NCBI GenBank assembly: GCA_944472135.2
Contig: OX235262.1
Location: 61,538,440-61,602,439, forward strand
DNA from: Trichobilharzia regenti
Taxonomy: Eukaryota > Platyhelminthes > Trematoda > Strigeidida > Schistosomatidae
Length of the DNA: 64,000 nt
Direction of reading: 5' to 3'
Below are positions 53,900 through 64,000 of the stretch, piece by piece. The notes under the pieces are model-generated. The model saw nothing but the letters and a program-made list of their open reading frames with translations, was not told the origin of the DNA and did not search any database. The first letter of the stretch is position 1. Every line of letters starts with the position of its first letter. The translations under genes were made by a program, and so were the position numbers.

Positions 53900-55450
53900 C
53901 AATCTGAGTTTTTTGTCTCGTAACTTATTTTTATCATTTGATAAGTATTATCTATGTTAGTGTGTCTGCTGACTGCAGGTTTATCCACATACCAGGTTCT
54001 CAGGAATTTCCTAGCAGTTTTGATGTCTCCACTGTTTGCAATCGGTGTCTGTGGTTGTCAACATGCACTGATATATCTTTTAACAATCAGTTTATTTTGT
54101 GGATGATGTACATTTTGTCTTTTGTTGTGTCATTTGGTTGACATAATATAACTTGTGATTTTATTGGTTTGCGAAAGACATCTATCTATTCCACACTACT
54201 TCAGTAGTCCTGCAGTGATTTCACAGATATCCTTCATATATGGTGGATAAATTGCTTTGTACTGTGATTATATGGTTTTGAGTCAGTCTGTTAAGTTGAT
54301 GGTAGGTATATCTTGATAAAGTTTCATAGATATCTGTTTTCTGGTACACAGCCGTATGACATTTTCTCCCTACTCTCCCAAACGAGGGACTGTTGCAGTG
54401 TGGGTTGGCTCCTATAAATAACATTTATATACAACTCTTCTTGTATAATAATGAATTGTCGCTTTTGTAACCAAGTTTTTTATGTGTTTCAGTTGACTCT
54501 CTATACACCTGAGTTTTTGATTTCCTGTGTTTTTGCCTAATTAAAAGATCTAAAAGTAGGACTTCTCACGCTTCTCTTCTAGGGCTGTGAATAATTTTTT
54601 CTAACTATAATGAGTGTGTCATCTAGATAACGTATTCATACACTGCGTTTGAATTTTGGTGAAAGTATTATTTCAGGTCTTCGTGTTACAGCTTCACCAA
54701 TCAATCCTGATATTTGGGATCTGGTAGTTGTTCGTTTTAATCTGTTGATATATTTGACCACCCAACTGGAAACGTGCTACAGAACATAAGACCATGCATT
54801 CCATCCAACTTGAGCACTTCATTTTTGTGTCTTCGGAGAAGTATTCGGTATTGCTGAGCAGATTTTCAATAGTTTTGTTTGCTATTTTTAGTTCATTTGA
54901 AATGAGCAATGCTGTAACGTCGAAGGATGTTATGATTTCGTGATCATCTGTTCAAATGGTTTTTGTCTAATCCAGAAACTGAGTTGACAATTTGATGGTC
55001 TGATTACAAGAATCTGTTCAACACTTTACCTTTCTGTTAAGTTTCTTGCGTAAATTGTATAATGGAGTTTCTGAAATTGAGACGACTGATCGTAGTAGAC
55101 TATGTGAATTGTACAAATCTGGTCTTGCGTGAGGTTGGGAGTGAACAGGTCCATTTGATTTTATTCGAAACTGGCTTTTTTGTGATTTGACCTTTATTGG
55201 AAAGTTTGGTTAAGGTAATTTGGATTTGTTCATCTAATCTTCGCATAGGTTTTGCACTGAATAATTGGCACACATGATTATCTTTGAGTAGTTCTTCAAA
55301 CTTCTTCATATATCACACTTTGTCCATAAGTATTTTGTTATCTTTTAGTCATTCGATTATATGACGATGTTTTTTCTATCCCTTAAGAGACTTGTGAATT
55401 GAATACCCAGCAAGAATTTGTTCTGTTTTATTTCATGACTGTCATTTTCA
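53900..55450 (-). mobile_element. Decayed PLE of a second type
   Basis: Minus strand: KFEELLKDNHVCQLF (frame 55100-55309), the region upstream of the RT core in PLEs; then, near 54640, an RSV*IRYLDDTLIIVRKN segment, with the catalytic Asp pair of RT motif C and one stop. Endonuclease-like remains (53950-54120) are unclear. The RYLDDT version and the surrounding sequence differ from the RYVDDT elements elsewhere in the window. Many stops show it is old. Confidence 0.6.
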
Positions 55451-56996
55451 ATTGAAAGCATTAGATACGGCTTCTAAATATGATGCCTCTAAAAAAAGAT
55501 GTCATTATTTCATTAATAATTAAGAAAAACTGCACTTACCGTCATCACAAAATATAGCGTAGTTGAGGGATAGTCAATGAAGGCATCAGTCAGAGTAAAC
55601 TAGGCCTATTTATGTGAAAAACAGCGCATTCTAAGAAAATTGGTTTAAAAAGTGGAAATATGTTAAACAGTAGGTGTTGGTATTCATTCAAGCATCTATC
55701 GCCTTGGATTAGAGGCTGAATTTTCGGATTGGAGTTAGACTAGAGTTAGTTGAGTGATGGCCAAGAGAGTTTTGTGTGCCTTCAGAAGTATGTGGACGGT
55801 TTTTACTTCCCGGTTACGCACACTGTGGAAGCTGATTGACTTGAAACAGAAAGCGACAGTCTGAATAAAGTTAGGGTTGAGTTTAAAGCACTTATTAGGA
55901 TAATATTTTTCCCGGAAAACTGTCGATTATGAGTGAAACATTTGATTTATCCTTCAATAAATAATTGCATTACCACCTCCTATACAAGCTTTAATAAACG
56001 CCTTTAAGATGATTTGCATGCCCTTTACACTCCATTCATATTCTTTAACATCTTTCACAAGATTTTGATCAAAAGTTAATAAGCATTAGACTTTTTCTGC
56101 GACATTCACAGACATTGTAACTCAGAACATAATTAATTACTTGTCTCTCTGACAAAACTTTTTCCAACAAAATGAAAAATTACTAGCCGAAAATACCAAA
56201 TAATTTCTTCTGATTGAATATAGTAGAAATTATACAAGTAAAGGCAAGAGTTATGTGGTGGAGGTTTTTTGCATGCAAAAAAAAGGGAGATTGAATTTTT
56301 ATTTGACGGCAGCTTCAATTTCCTTTTCTTACTTTTTCTTATCCTGTAAAGAAACACTTTTCTGACAGAAAATTTTATGACTACGGATTCCCCGTAGATT
56401 GTTCCAGGTATGTCTAAACAGATTTCAGTGTAAAGCTTGTAACTACTTTAATGCAAATTTTTTCGCATGAAATAACTTACTGACCGTCTGAGTGACTTAC
56501 CACAGAGAAGGGACTACTGAAATGAATAGAAAAAAAGAAAAAAACTAAGATTGGCCGGAGATGTTTCGTTTGTGTGTGTGTGTATAAAAAACTGGGGATT
56601 TCACGCTGTGACATTCCAACTATCATAAAGCATGGAAAAACTTTATTGTTCTTACATGAAAAAAAGGGGGAATATTTTGACAAAATCATAAACAGACTGA
56701 CATACAGACAATCAGATATTGTCTTTCAAAAGAAGTGCACTAACTTTCTTCACAAATGCTTTAAGTAGCTTAAGGTCAAAAGGAGAAGATACTTTCCAAA
56801 AATATTGGAATGATTTAAATTTCAATGAATCAAATTAATTAGGTATACCCTTGACAATCCTTGATACTAGATGTTGTTTACAGGAGTTTTTGTTTACGGT
56901 AGAAAGTGAATCCCTGCGGCAGTATTATTCATATATACTTGACACAATGGAGGCTTAGAGAAGCATCTTTTTTCAATGAATTTATCATCATATAAC
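55451..56996. other. Unassigned sequence
   Basis: No recognisable feature except a short GT tract near 56570-56583. Confidence 0.4.
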
Positions 56997-57225
56997 GTCA
57001 GTGGCACAGTGGTAGAATTCTCGCCAACCATTCATTTGGTTCGAGACTTGACCCCCTGGCCAACGCACTCCTTCACCTTGCTGAGCCAGTAATAAGACTG
57101 GTAAAGAGGATTGGTTATGCATGAGGCTAGCAACTCCATCCCCTAAAAATATACACCACTGCTACCGAAACTTCAAGCGCCTGACTTGAGGCCCAATGTT
57201 CCACTGAGGACGTGTAAGAATAAAA
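56997..57225 (+). mobile_element. SINE-E copy
   Basis: GTCAGTGGCACAGTGGTAG head, a decayed B-box (GAGACTTGACCCC), CTTGCTGAGCCAGTAATAAG and GGCTAGCAACTCCATCC middle, CTTGAGGCCCAATGTTCC end. Confidence 0.8.
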
Positions 57226-57329
57226 CAAAATAGTACAATTATATATATAGATACGATATTTTTAATGTGAATTATGACAAAAATATAACTAGTTATGTAT
57301 TATATACAAAGTAGTATAAATCTCAGAGG

Positions 57330-58165
57330 GGTGCAGAAACATTAGGAATAGTATGTAGTCAAAGCATCATGCAACAGGTTGACAGTTATGATGAGACAAC
57401 ATTGCAAACGTTTTATGGAATTCAATAAACAAAGGTGGCAAGTGAGATGAGACTGTAATTGTTCTAAATGAAATAAACGATAACAATTGACATAACAAGG
57501 AAAGGGTAAATGAACTGAATAAACAAAATGAAAAATTGGTATGGTCAGAGTATGATTAAGGACCAACATACTTTAATATAGACGGATTAAAACCATGATA
57601 TCAGTTGGAGAAAAATTGGAAAACCTGGGGGGGAATCGCCACAGATTGGTTTCATCCTAGTTTGGGAATCTTCATCAATACGCACCCACCAACATGGGGT
57701 TCAAGACCAGGACATTCTGGTTACAAGGCGAGCTCGTAGACCAATCAACAGTCAATGAGACCCTGTTCAATAACCAACCCATGAATTATCACTTCTGCCG
57801 ATCCATGACATAGAACGATCACTTAGCCTTAGATGATTAACTGTCCTCACCTTCTACATGGCTCACCTTACTGGTCACGACTTCCTAATAAAACTCCAGG
57901 TAACTGCATGAATATGGCCAGTCGTTAGTGAGCATTGGATTAGATTTTTAGAATTGGTTTGTAGGGATTCTGTTTTATTGGTTGGATGACTTTATCAGAA
58001 GCTAACATAGGTTATGGAATCACTGGAAAACCAATCGAATGAAGTCCCTACAAACCGATGCTAGAAAATAAAGCCATGATAGTTGGAGAGAGACTGAGCA
58101 AAATTTTCTCTATACAAGAATCCGGCTTTTCTTTTTTGATGGCCAAAGATATCCATTCTTTTGGA
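57330..58165 (-). mobile_element. PLE 3' end interrupted by SINE-A material
   Basis: The 3' UTR (57470-57597) matches the PLE at 33.4-33.56 kb on the same strand (ATAACAATTGAC, AATGAAAAATTGGTA, ATTAAAACCATGA). The C-terminal coding trace resumes at 58073-58165 (a GAGAAAATTTTGC...TTTGATGGCCAAAG segment, minus). A SINE-A composite lies between, and CCATGATA on both sides (about 57594-57601 and 58073-58080) is the likely 8-bp target-site duplication. Confidence 0.7.
57602..58072. mobile_element. Composite SINE-A inside the PLE
   Basis: A minus-strand SINE-A with head near 57715-57760 and degraded ribozyme (ATGAAGATTCCC, GATGAAAC), then an unrelated-looking 150 bp, then a second minus-strand tail (57950-58030) joined to a plus-strand tail (CCCTACAAACCGATGC). 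At least two events are needed to explain it. Confidence 0.6.
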
Positions 58166-58899
58166 AGACATCCATGAGATTTTTTCAATTTTCCTTAAGG
58201 TGGGCGTGCTGCAGTGAGTCCTGGATCTCTTGAACAGTGTTTGTATACAACCCTTTTTTGTCTGTTATTGGGTTGCTACTGTTGTAATTGGCTATTTGGT
58301 CTGTGATTGCCACAATAGGGCAATGAAAGCTTCAGAAATAAGCCATCCAGCTTATACAACACAACTGCACACTCAACGACATCAAAATCATCCACCTGAG
58401 CTACAAATCTAAGTATTCAATCATGCTATATTTAGCTCGTTAGTTGTGTGAAGAGACGACTGTAAGAAAAGAGTTTATAAATCTCCGTTATAATCGGTAA
58501 ATATCTAATAACGTACTACCAGCATTAAAATGACACATTACTCTACAGTTGACTTCACTTCTTGAGGTTTCATTTTGACGCGCACATTTAAGTTGCTTCA
58601 AAATCTGTAGACAGTATTTCTCTAAGATGCATGAAAATGGAACGATTTTAGCTGGATATCTCTTCTTTGTGTCGTTGTTCGATTAATTTTAATATCTCTT
58701 CTAACTTTATTTTCCTACCAAAATATAATTTACAAAAACAAACCGAACTTTGATTATTCTTTGTTAACAAGATTTAGTTCTCAATTAAGATAGATTATCA
58801 TGAAAATGGGGTTGATTTCCCCAATAACTACTCTTTATACTAATATCTTGATTAGTATTGCTCTAGATATTAAAAGAAAACTAACTGCTGATGTAGAAC
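58166..58899. other. Unassigned sequence
   Basis: Nothing recognised. The open frame at 58230-58412 lacks any family signal. Confidence 0.4.
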
Positions 58900-59215
58900 T
58901 CACACAGAATGAAGAAATGCTCCATTAATTCAGTCGCCGGCAAAAAATATATATCAGCGAACGCATGAGGTCGAAAAGGGGTCACCAACATCCACAATTC
59001 TAGCAGATATCTTCATGAATAGAGATGTAAATGAGTCTCTTAAAAACGTTAAATCTTACCCCACAGGTATGGTGGAGATATCTGGATGATACAGAACATA
59101 TTTCTGGTTCCTTTTAACATGTAAACGCAATATTAGAGGGGATCAAGGAGAAGAATTGGCAATCTCAGATGATAAAATAAAGCGAGAAGAAAAGAGAGAA
59201 TTCGGCACTCACTCT
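58900..59215 (+). mobile_element. PLE reverse transcriptase scrap
   Basis: EKGSPTSTILADIFMN matches the RT motif B block (GSPLGPxLADIFM) and an RYLDDTEHIS-like trace near 59075-59100 matches motif C. Frame and flanks are decayed. Confidence 0.55.
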
Positions 59216-60323
59216 GGTACATATTTAGGTTTTGAATTATGTCATTCGTTATCTGTGAAAGCAAGCTTATTTAAGTGCTTAACCAACTGATCCATAATTT
59301 GGAGTACCATGTCAGAAGATGCATACTACTGATTGACTGAGATGAGTATCTGCATATCGTTTACATCAACCAGTAGTGTTTGCTAGCCAAAAAGAAGTGG
59401 TTCCAACACTGGACAGCCGTTTACTCATTCTCGGAAAATCATTTCACTGGTCAACCATGTTTGAGTCAGTTCAGGGAGCTGAAGCAGTTCAAACCACCCG
59501 ATTTCTAGTTGACTGGCTAGCAGAAGCTACTATTTAATGTGGGCGAAATACAACTACTTATTTGTGTCAATCAGTAGTAGCATAAAGCAATCAATTTATA
59601 CCTGCTTTCTTGATCACCATTTATTTACCAAATCAGATTCCATGTTGCAGTCTGAATAATTTCGCTTTCTAAAGGAAACTGTGGTGGTGGGGTTTCACCT
59701 CAAACTGTGTAAATCGCAGATAAATTTGCGAATTACGAATTAGATTTATGAAGCACATCGAAAATGAAAATGAAATAAGGAAACGAAACAGGTAGAAAAG
59801 GTGCTAAAAACTTGGAAAATTAGGTAAATACAATCAAGTGTGATGAAGCCACATCTAGGAGACTTTCTTAAATTCTGACAGATTGATAAACGGTGCAATA
59901 CTTTTCTTCACTTTTACCTTATTCATCCCTTAAATAAATTTGAATAAAGCAAAAATAAGAGGATTTCAACATTATAATATGATGTTAGTGCGTTTTTTGT
60001 TTACTCCGTCGGTTTCCCCTCAGATATCACTGAATTAAAATTAATTTTAGTACTGAAATATAAAGCATTTTCTTATCTTTTAATTAACTAAACAGATTTA
60101 GGTCGACTGAATTTAATTCTTGGCTCGCTTTAACACAAAACTTAGTCTTAGTGCTTGCACAATAAGTGTATTAACAGAGAGTAAGTGTTTTTAATACACT
60201 TCAGTTATGTTTATCCTTTTTCTATCAGGAATGTATTACTGTTCATTTCAAAATTAAATTTTCGAGCTGTCATCTGTAAAAACTGAAACTACACATTTGA
60301 CCGGAAGCATATACTCAGTGTGC
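59216..60323. other. Unassigned sequence
   Basis: Nothing recognised. Confidence 0.4.
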
Positions 60324-60545
60324 ACCAATGGCGCAGTGGTAGAATGCTTGCCAACCACACATGTGGTTCGAAGTTCGATCCCCGACCACCCAAATCTCGC
60401 TAAGCCAGTAGTAAGACTGGTAAAGAGGGAAGGTTGGACATGAAGCTAGCAACCCCATCTTGTAAAAATAATCACCACTGCTACCGAAACTTCAAGCCTC
60501 TAGCCTGAAGCCGTATGTTTCTTTCGGGACCTAAAGGAATAAAAA
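60324..60545 (+). mobile_element. SINE-E copy
   Basis: CAATGGCGCAGTGGTAGAATG head, GTTCGATCCCC B-box, GTAAAGAGGGAAGG and GAAGCTAGCAACCCCATC middle, CCTGAAGCCGTATGTTTC end with AATAAAAAAC tail. Confidence 0.85.
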
Positions 60546-60612
60546 ACAAATACTCGGCAGTGTTTCACAATCTGATATCGCAATGAAGGTAGCTCACATT
60601 CATCCGTTTTTT

Positions 60613-60840
60613 ATTCCTTCGCGTTCCCAGTGGAACATAGGGCTTCAAGCTACAGGCTTGAAGTTTCTATAGCAGTGTTTATTTTTAGAGGATGGGGTTG
60701 CTAGCCTCAAGTCCATCCTTCCCTCTTTACTAGTCTCATTACTGGCTTAGCGAGGTAAAGCAGTGATTCGGCCGTGGATCGAGTCCCGGACCATGTGCAT
60801 GGTCGGAGAGCATGCTAACCGCTGTGCCACCGAAGCAATA
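60613..60840 (-). mobile_element. SINE-E copy, opposite orientation
   Basis: The minus strand reads TTGCTTCGGTGGCACAGCGG head, a GGGACTCGATCC B-box, CTCGCTAAGCCAGTAATG and GGCTAGCAACCCCATCC middle, and CTTGAAGCCCTATGTTCCAC end. It faces the previous SINE-E tail to tail, 67 bp apart, the reverse of the tails-out composites; these are probably two insertions. Confidence 0.85.
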
Positions 60841-60862
60841 TGCGTAAGATATTGCATCGTAG

Positions 60863-62035
60863 AGGGGTGGAACAGAGGAAGGCAGGACAGGACAGTATCT
60901 TAATTACCACAGTTTCTGCCCTATTCGGTACAGAAGAGGCTTAGTAAGGTGCCTCTTCAGTAGAATCCGACGAATATGCACTGAAGACACGCTTGATGAA
61001 GAAGAAAGAATATTGACACAAACTCTGGTTGATAACAATTATCCAGAAAAGTTCATCAGGAGATATAAAGTAGTCAGAACACCAAGACCCACTCTCCAAC
61101 TCGCCCCTAAGAAAGACGTGTACATCAAGCTACCCTATATGGGACATCAAAGCAGCTTGATAACTAGACAAAGGCTGAACGCTTATGTTAAAAAGACTTT
61201 TTATGCAGCTAATATCATAATATTAGAGAATGTGAAGCCAATATATCTATCTAAGCCCTTCGAACATGAGAAAAATGACGTCACATCCCACTGTATTTAC
61301 CAATTTGAATGTACGTGTGGACACACATACATAGGGAGGACTCATCGATCTCTGCAAGTAAGGGCTTCAGAGCATATTCCAAAATGGCTCCAGAAACAAA
61401 TGGAATCATCAGAACCTATTAACGGTGAGAACAGGAGACCTAGCTCTTCTATTGCGAAACATATTATAGAGACAGGTCATAAAATTGATGTTAACAGATC
61501 TTTTAAACCTATCTATAAAACGTGTTTGGGGCGTATCCTAAAGTTTGTAGAAGCCATAGCAATTAGAAAGTTCAAGCCACCTTTATGTGTTCAAAAACAA
61601 TTTGTCATCACATTAAACCTTCCTTGGTAAATTTTGTTTTGATACCATCGCAGATGTACTATTACCTCTGCTATTTGGTTTAGTGGTCTTCATTTTTATT
61701 TTTTGACCTTGAATATGTCCTTTTAACTTGACCTAAGTATATTTTTCTCACCTCTTACCTCTTTATTAATTTTTTAATATATATATTCCTATGACAAGTC
61801 CGTGTGTGATCAGATTGTTCGAAATGTGTTGCGCAAATACATTACACGATTCAGACAAATTACGTCTTCTTATTGCTTTATCTAAATTTATAACATTGAT
61901 GATAATTTCTACATCTATTCAAGTTATATTTTCTATGTGTTAAAGTGTATCTGTCGACTTAGTACGTATCTGAAACATTGTGGAATTAAAAGTCTGTCAG
62001 ACCGTGAGCTAATGTTTCGTTAAATCATCGAAAAT
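60863..62035 (+). mobile_element. PLE copy with open endonuclease and long 3' UTR
   Basis: Sequence opens just after the SINE-E head with the C-terminal RT/linker zone and contains a full linker and endonuclease, then about 400 bp of AT-rich 3' UTR. No inverted arm or hammerhead-like core was found for this copy. The RT core is missing. Confidence 0.8.
60881..61630 (+). CDS. PLE linker and GIY-YIG endonuclease, open
   Basis: About 249 codons with no stop and no clear ATG start, since the copy is 5'-truncated. In order: GRTGQYLNYHSFCPIRYRRG, CLFSRIRRICTEDTLDEE, KKDVYIKLPYMG, CIYQFECTCGHTYIGRTHRS (zinc ligands and GIY-YIG core), SEHIPKWLQ, SSIAKHIIETGHKIDV and LCVQKQFVITLNLPW. This is among the best preserved endonucleases here. 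Confidence 0.85.
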   Translation, partial: GRTGQYLNYHSFCPIRYRRGLVRCLFSRIRRICTEDTLDEEERILTQTLVDNNYPEKFIRRYKVVRTPRPTLQLAPKKDVYIKLPYMGHQSSLITRQRLNAYVKKTFYAANIIILENVKPIYLSKPFEHEKNDVTSHCIYQFECTCGHTYIGRTHRSLQVRASEHIPKWLQKQMESSEPINGENRRPSSSIAKHIIETGHKIDVNRSFKPIYKTCLGRILKFVEAIAIRKFKPPLCVQKQFVITLNLPW

Positions 62036-62103
62036 TCATGTAGCTGTTTACTTAAGTATTTCAATAAAGCAAGAACAATAGATTTTGCCGAATAATATGA
62101 TAC

Positions 62104-62132
62104 GATCATTTATTTCGTTCGCTTCTCATCAG
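62104..62132 (-). ncRNA. Hammerhead-like core in PLE left end
   Basis: Minus strand CUGAUGA-GAAGCGAAC-GAAA-U at 62113-62132. Core boxes are intact but stem II pairs poorly. Known background: hammerheads have been reported in the terminal repeats of PLEs in many animals. Activity is uncertain. Confidence 0.5.
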
Positions 62133-62549
62133 CTGCTTACAGCCTAAATACATTATTATTAAGTTTATGTGCAGTTTGACAACACTCTTTACGGTCAAAT
62201 AGATGATGTAGCTATGGGTAGTTCACTTAGCCCTGTTTTAGCAGTTATTTTCATGTCCAACACAAGAAAACAGAGGTGAGGCGTGCAATCGATGGAGCAA
62301 CTTCTTATTGTTGACACGTAGCTGACACATTCATAGTATGCAACAATCAAAGTCATGCTTCCTACCTACTCAGATTATTCAGCGATGCACATATCAATAT
62401 TGAATTTACTATGGAACATGAAAGTGATGGAAAATGCCATTTTCTCGACACTGCCGTGCAACGCCTAGAAGATGGTAGTCTTTTAGAAGTCAATTTATCA
62501 AAAGCCTACTTGGCAAGGACAATACCTACATTTTAATAGTTTTTGTCCA

Positions 62550-62716
62550 TGGCTGGCGCACTCCTTTACCTCACTCAACCTGAAGTAAAGCTGGTAAAGA
62601 AGAAAGGTTGAGCAAGAGGCTACCAACTGCATCCTGTAAAAATAATCACCACTTCTGCAGAAACTTCAAGCCTCTAGTTTGAAGCCCTATGTTCTACTGG
62701 GAACGTGAAGGAAAAA
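62550..62716 (+). mobile_element. SINE-E fragment without head, inserted in PLE
   Basis: It starts at GGCTGGCGCACTCCTTTACC and ends CTTTGAAGCCCTATGTTC-like (AGTTTGAAGCCCTATG) with GAAGGAAAAAAG. TAGTTTTTGTCCA at 62537-62549 and 62717-62729 is a 13-bp target-site duplication. The tRNA-like head is missing, so it is 5'-truncated at insertion. The PLE sequence continues on both sides. Confidence 0.8.
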
Positions 62717-63754
62717 AGTAGTTTTTGTCCAAATAGCTTTAAACGTGGATTAGTGAAGGCTATGCTATAGAGCCAGGAGATTATGCTCTATAGAGAAATT
62801 AGAGAAAGGATTGATGTTTCTCGAAAAGATGGTGAAGAACAAGTTTACCTTCAGAGATTCATTAACAAATATGGAAGATTTGAAGGCTCAAATATCAAGC
62901 AAATCACAGTGGAAAAAACGCCTATCTTTAACTCGACTTTTAAGGTGAAAATATTGCAGTAATGGTCAACAGACGATTGAGTATATCACTAGCCAGAGCC
63001 TATCTTGTAGCTAAGTTGGCTCCCGTCTATCAAACAATATGTTCTTTGGCGCAGTCAAAAGTCGACAGATACCCTTCTCATATTAACGCAAAATGTGCAT
63101 GCAAATTTATGTTTATCTGCAGGAGCAGTTACATTGGGGAACATAAAGAAGATAAATCCTCTGGTTTTCTAAATATGTACCGAAAACCTTACGTCTAACA
63201 GGAATAGGTGCTTACAATAGTGCCATCGGCATGCATCTCCTTGATGTGGGCCATAGAATGGAATTCGCAAATTCCTTTAAAATTACGAATAGAAAAAGAC
63301 CCATTTCTCCTCAAGGTTTCCGAAGCAATCTCTATCACACGCCTAAAATCCGACTTATGTGTTCAGAGAGAAGCAGTCCAGTGTGATAACTTGATTTTTT
63401 TATACTCTCTTTCATTTGATTACGTTATCTTTAGCTTTAACCCCACCCCCTTTGATATAATGTGGTTTTGCTTGTCTCTTGTTTCTATGATTTGCGTTGA
63501 ACTCAATACATTTTCACCCTATTAATCAGTTACTCATCATCTTAGGCATCTCTCATCTTTATTACGAAACTCCTCTACCAGTGTATGCATGCATTCAATT
63601 TGTTCAAACTTGAGCTGTCTATGTGAAAGCTCTACTGGCGTAATTTTCTGAGCACTGCTCACTAAGTTAATAACTTCATGTCAACTGACATCATGTAGAA
63701 AATTTGAAAGTAAACTTTTCTGTACATGAAATTATTTATTTAGGCTTCAGACAG

Positions 63755-63775
63755 CTGATGAGGAGACGACGAAAC
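63755..63775 (+). ncRNA. Hammerhead-like core in PLE right end
   Basis: CUGAUGA-GGAGACGAC-GAAA-C, the inverted partner of the module at 62104-62132. Stem II is weak. Confidence 0.5.
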
Positions 63776-64000
63776 AAATGACGGTAACATTTTATTCTGC
63801 AAAAACTGTTATTTTTGCTTGATTCAAATTCATAAATAGTAATAAATGTATGAAGTTACTTAAGTATGACAATAACGCAATTTCACTTAGAGATATTTTT
63901 AACATATAATCAAATGAATTTTTGTTGTAAATAAAGACATTCTCTTAATCTACTTGTGTTGGAAGCAGAAGAACATAACTGATTACGTAACCAGTAGAGC

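Larger units (their letters stand above)
62040..63880 (+). mobile_element. Old PLE with RT, endonuclease and inverted hammerhead-bearing ends
   Basis: The left end (62040-62165) on the minus strand and right end (63720-63850) on the plus strand are inverted copies: both have ATTTAGGCT, CAGCTGATGAG and GAACGAAATAAATG-like or GACGAAACAAATG segments. Between them are an RT motif B trace (DDVAMGSSLSPVLAVIFMSN, 62205-62265), a decayed linker/endonuclease (FICRSSYIGE near 63110-63140) and a final LKSDLCVQREA. A SINE-E fragment sits inside. Divergence between arms and many stops show age. Confidence 0.7.

Noticed and set aside
60324..60840. SINE-E pair as another integration palindrome
   Set aside because: The two copies face tail to tail, are separated by unrelated sequence and differ in detail, so two insertions are simpler.
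1..64000. CRISPR array or bacterial operon structure
   Set aside because: No regularly spaced short repeats and no compact gene order; the content is that of a repeat-rich animal genome.

Overview
The window looks like repeat-rich intergenic or intronic DNA from a digenean fluke, most likely Schistosoma. It is AT-rich. It holds many Penelope-like elements (PLEs), two RTE-like non-LTR retrotransposon families, a small LTR element, and several tRNA-headed SINE families. Two of those SINE families carry hammerhead ribozymes of the type known from the schistosome Sm-alpha repeat. I found no host protein-coding exon, rRNA or intact tRNA gene. The species call is inference from repeat content; no alignment was run.

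Layout. 0.8-6 kb: a head-to-head SINE pair, a solo LTR and an LTR element with two apparently identical 325-bp LTRs and a collapsed interior. 7.2-10.3 kb: a decayed RTE-B copy holding a SINE, then a PLE. 10.4-19.8 kb: SINEs, PLE copies and RTE-A copies. 22-24 kb: an RTE-B copy whose 5' part is inverted relative to its 3' part. 26-29 kb: a PLE fragment, an RTE-B 5' end and SINEs. 32.7-39.8 kb: the most layered locus, a tandem repeat in which one unit was split by a PLE; that PLE was itself hit by a second PLE, an RTE-A copy (target-site duplication, TSD, of 12 bp) and a palindromic SINE (TSD 14 bp). 40.8-46.4 kb: unassigned repeats, SINEs, and RTE-A and PLE fragments. 46.5-48.6 kb: a PLE endonuclease copy inside a large inverted duplication bounded by one 12-bp TSD. 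49-53.5 kb: SINEs, RTE relics and a 157-bp hairpin insert. 53.9-55.5 kb: a different, decayed PLE. 57-63.9 kb: more SINEs and PLEs, including one with old inverted ends.

How they work together. RTE-type elements encode an endonuclease plus reverse transcriptase (RT); PLEs encode an RT joined to a GIY-YIG endonuclease. SINEs encode nothing and borrow such machinery. One SINE family (SINE-E here) shares its 3' end with RTE-A, which suggests RTE-A mobilises it. PLE 3' ends repeatedly show a hammerhead-like core, and several SINEs carry a fuller one.

The main observation is an architecture. At least five PLE copies and several SINE copies are inverted duplications with their 3' ends outward. In two PLEs and one SINE a single TSD surrounds the whole palindrome, so the duplication arose during integration. 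Labels SINE-A to SINE-E and RTE-A/RTE-B are mine, for use within this window only.
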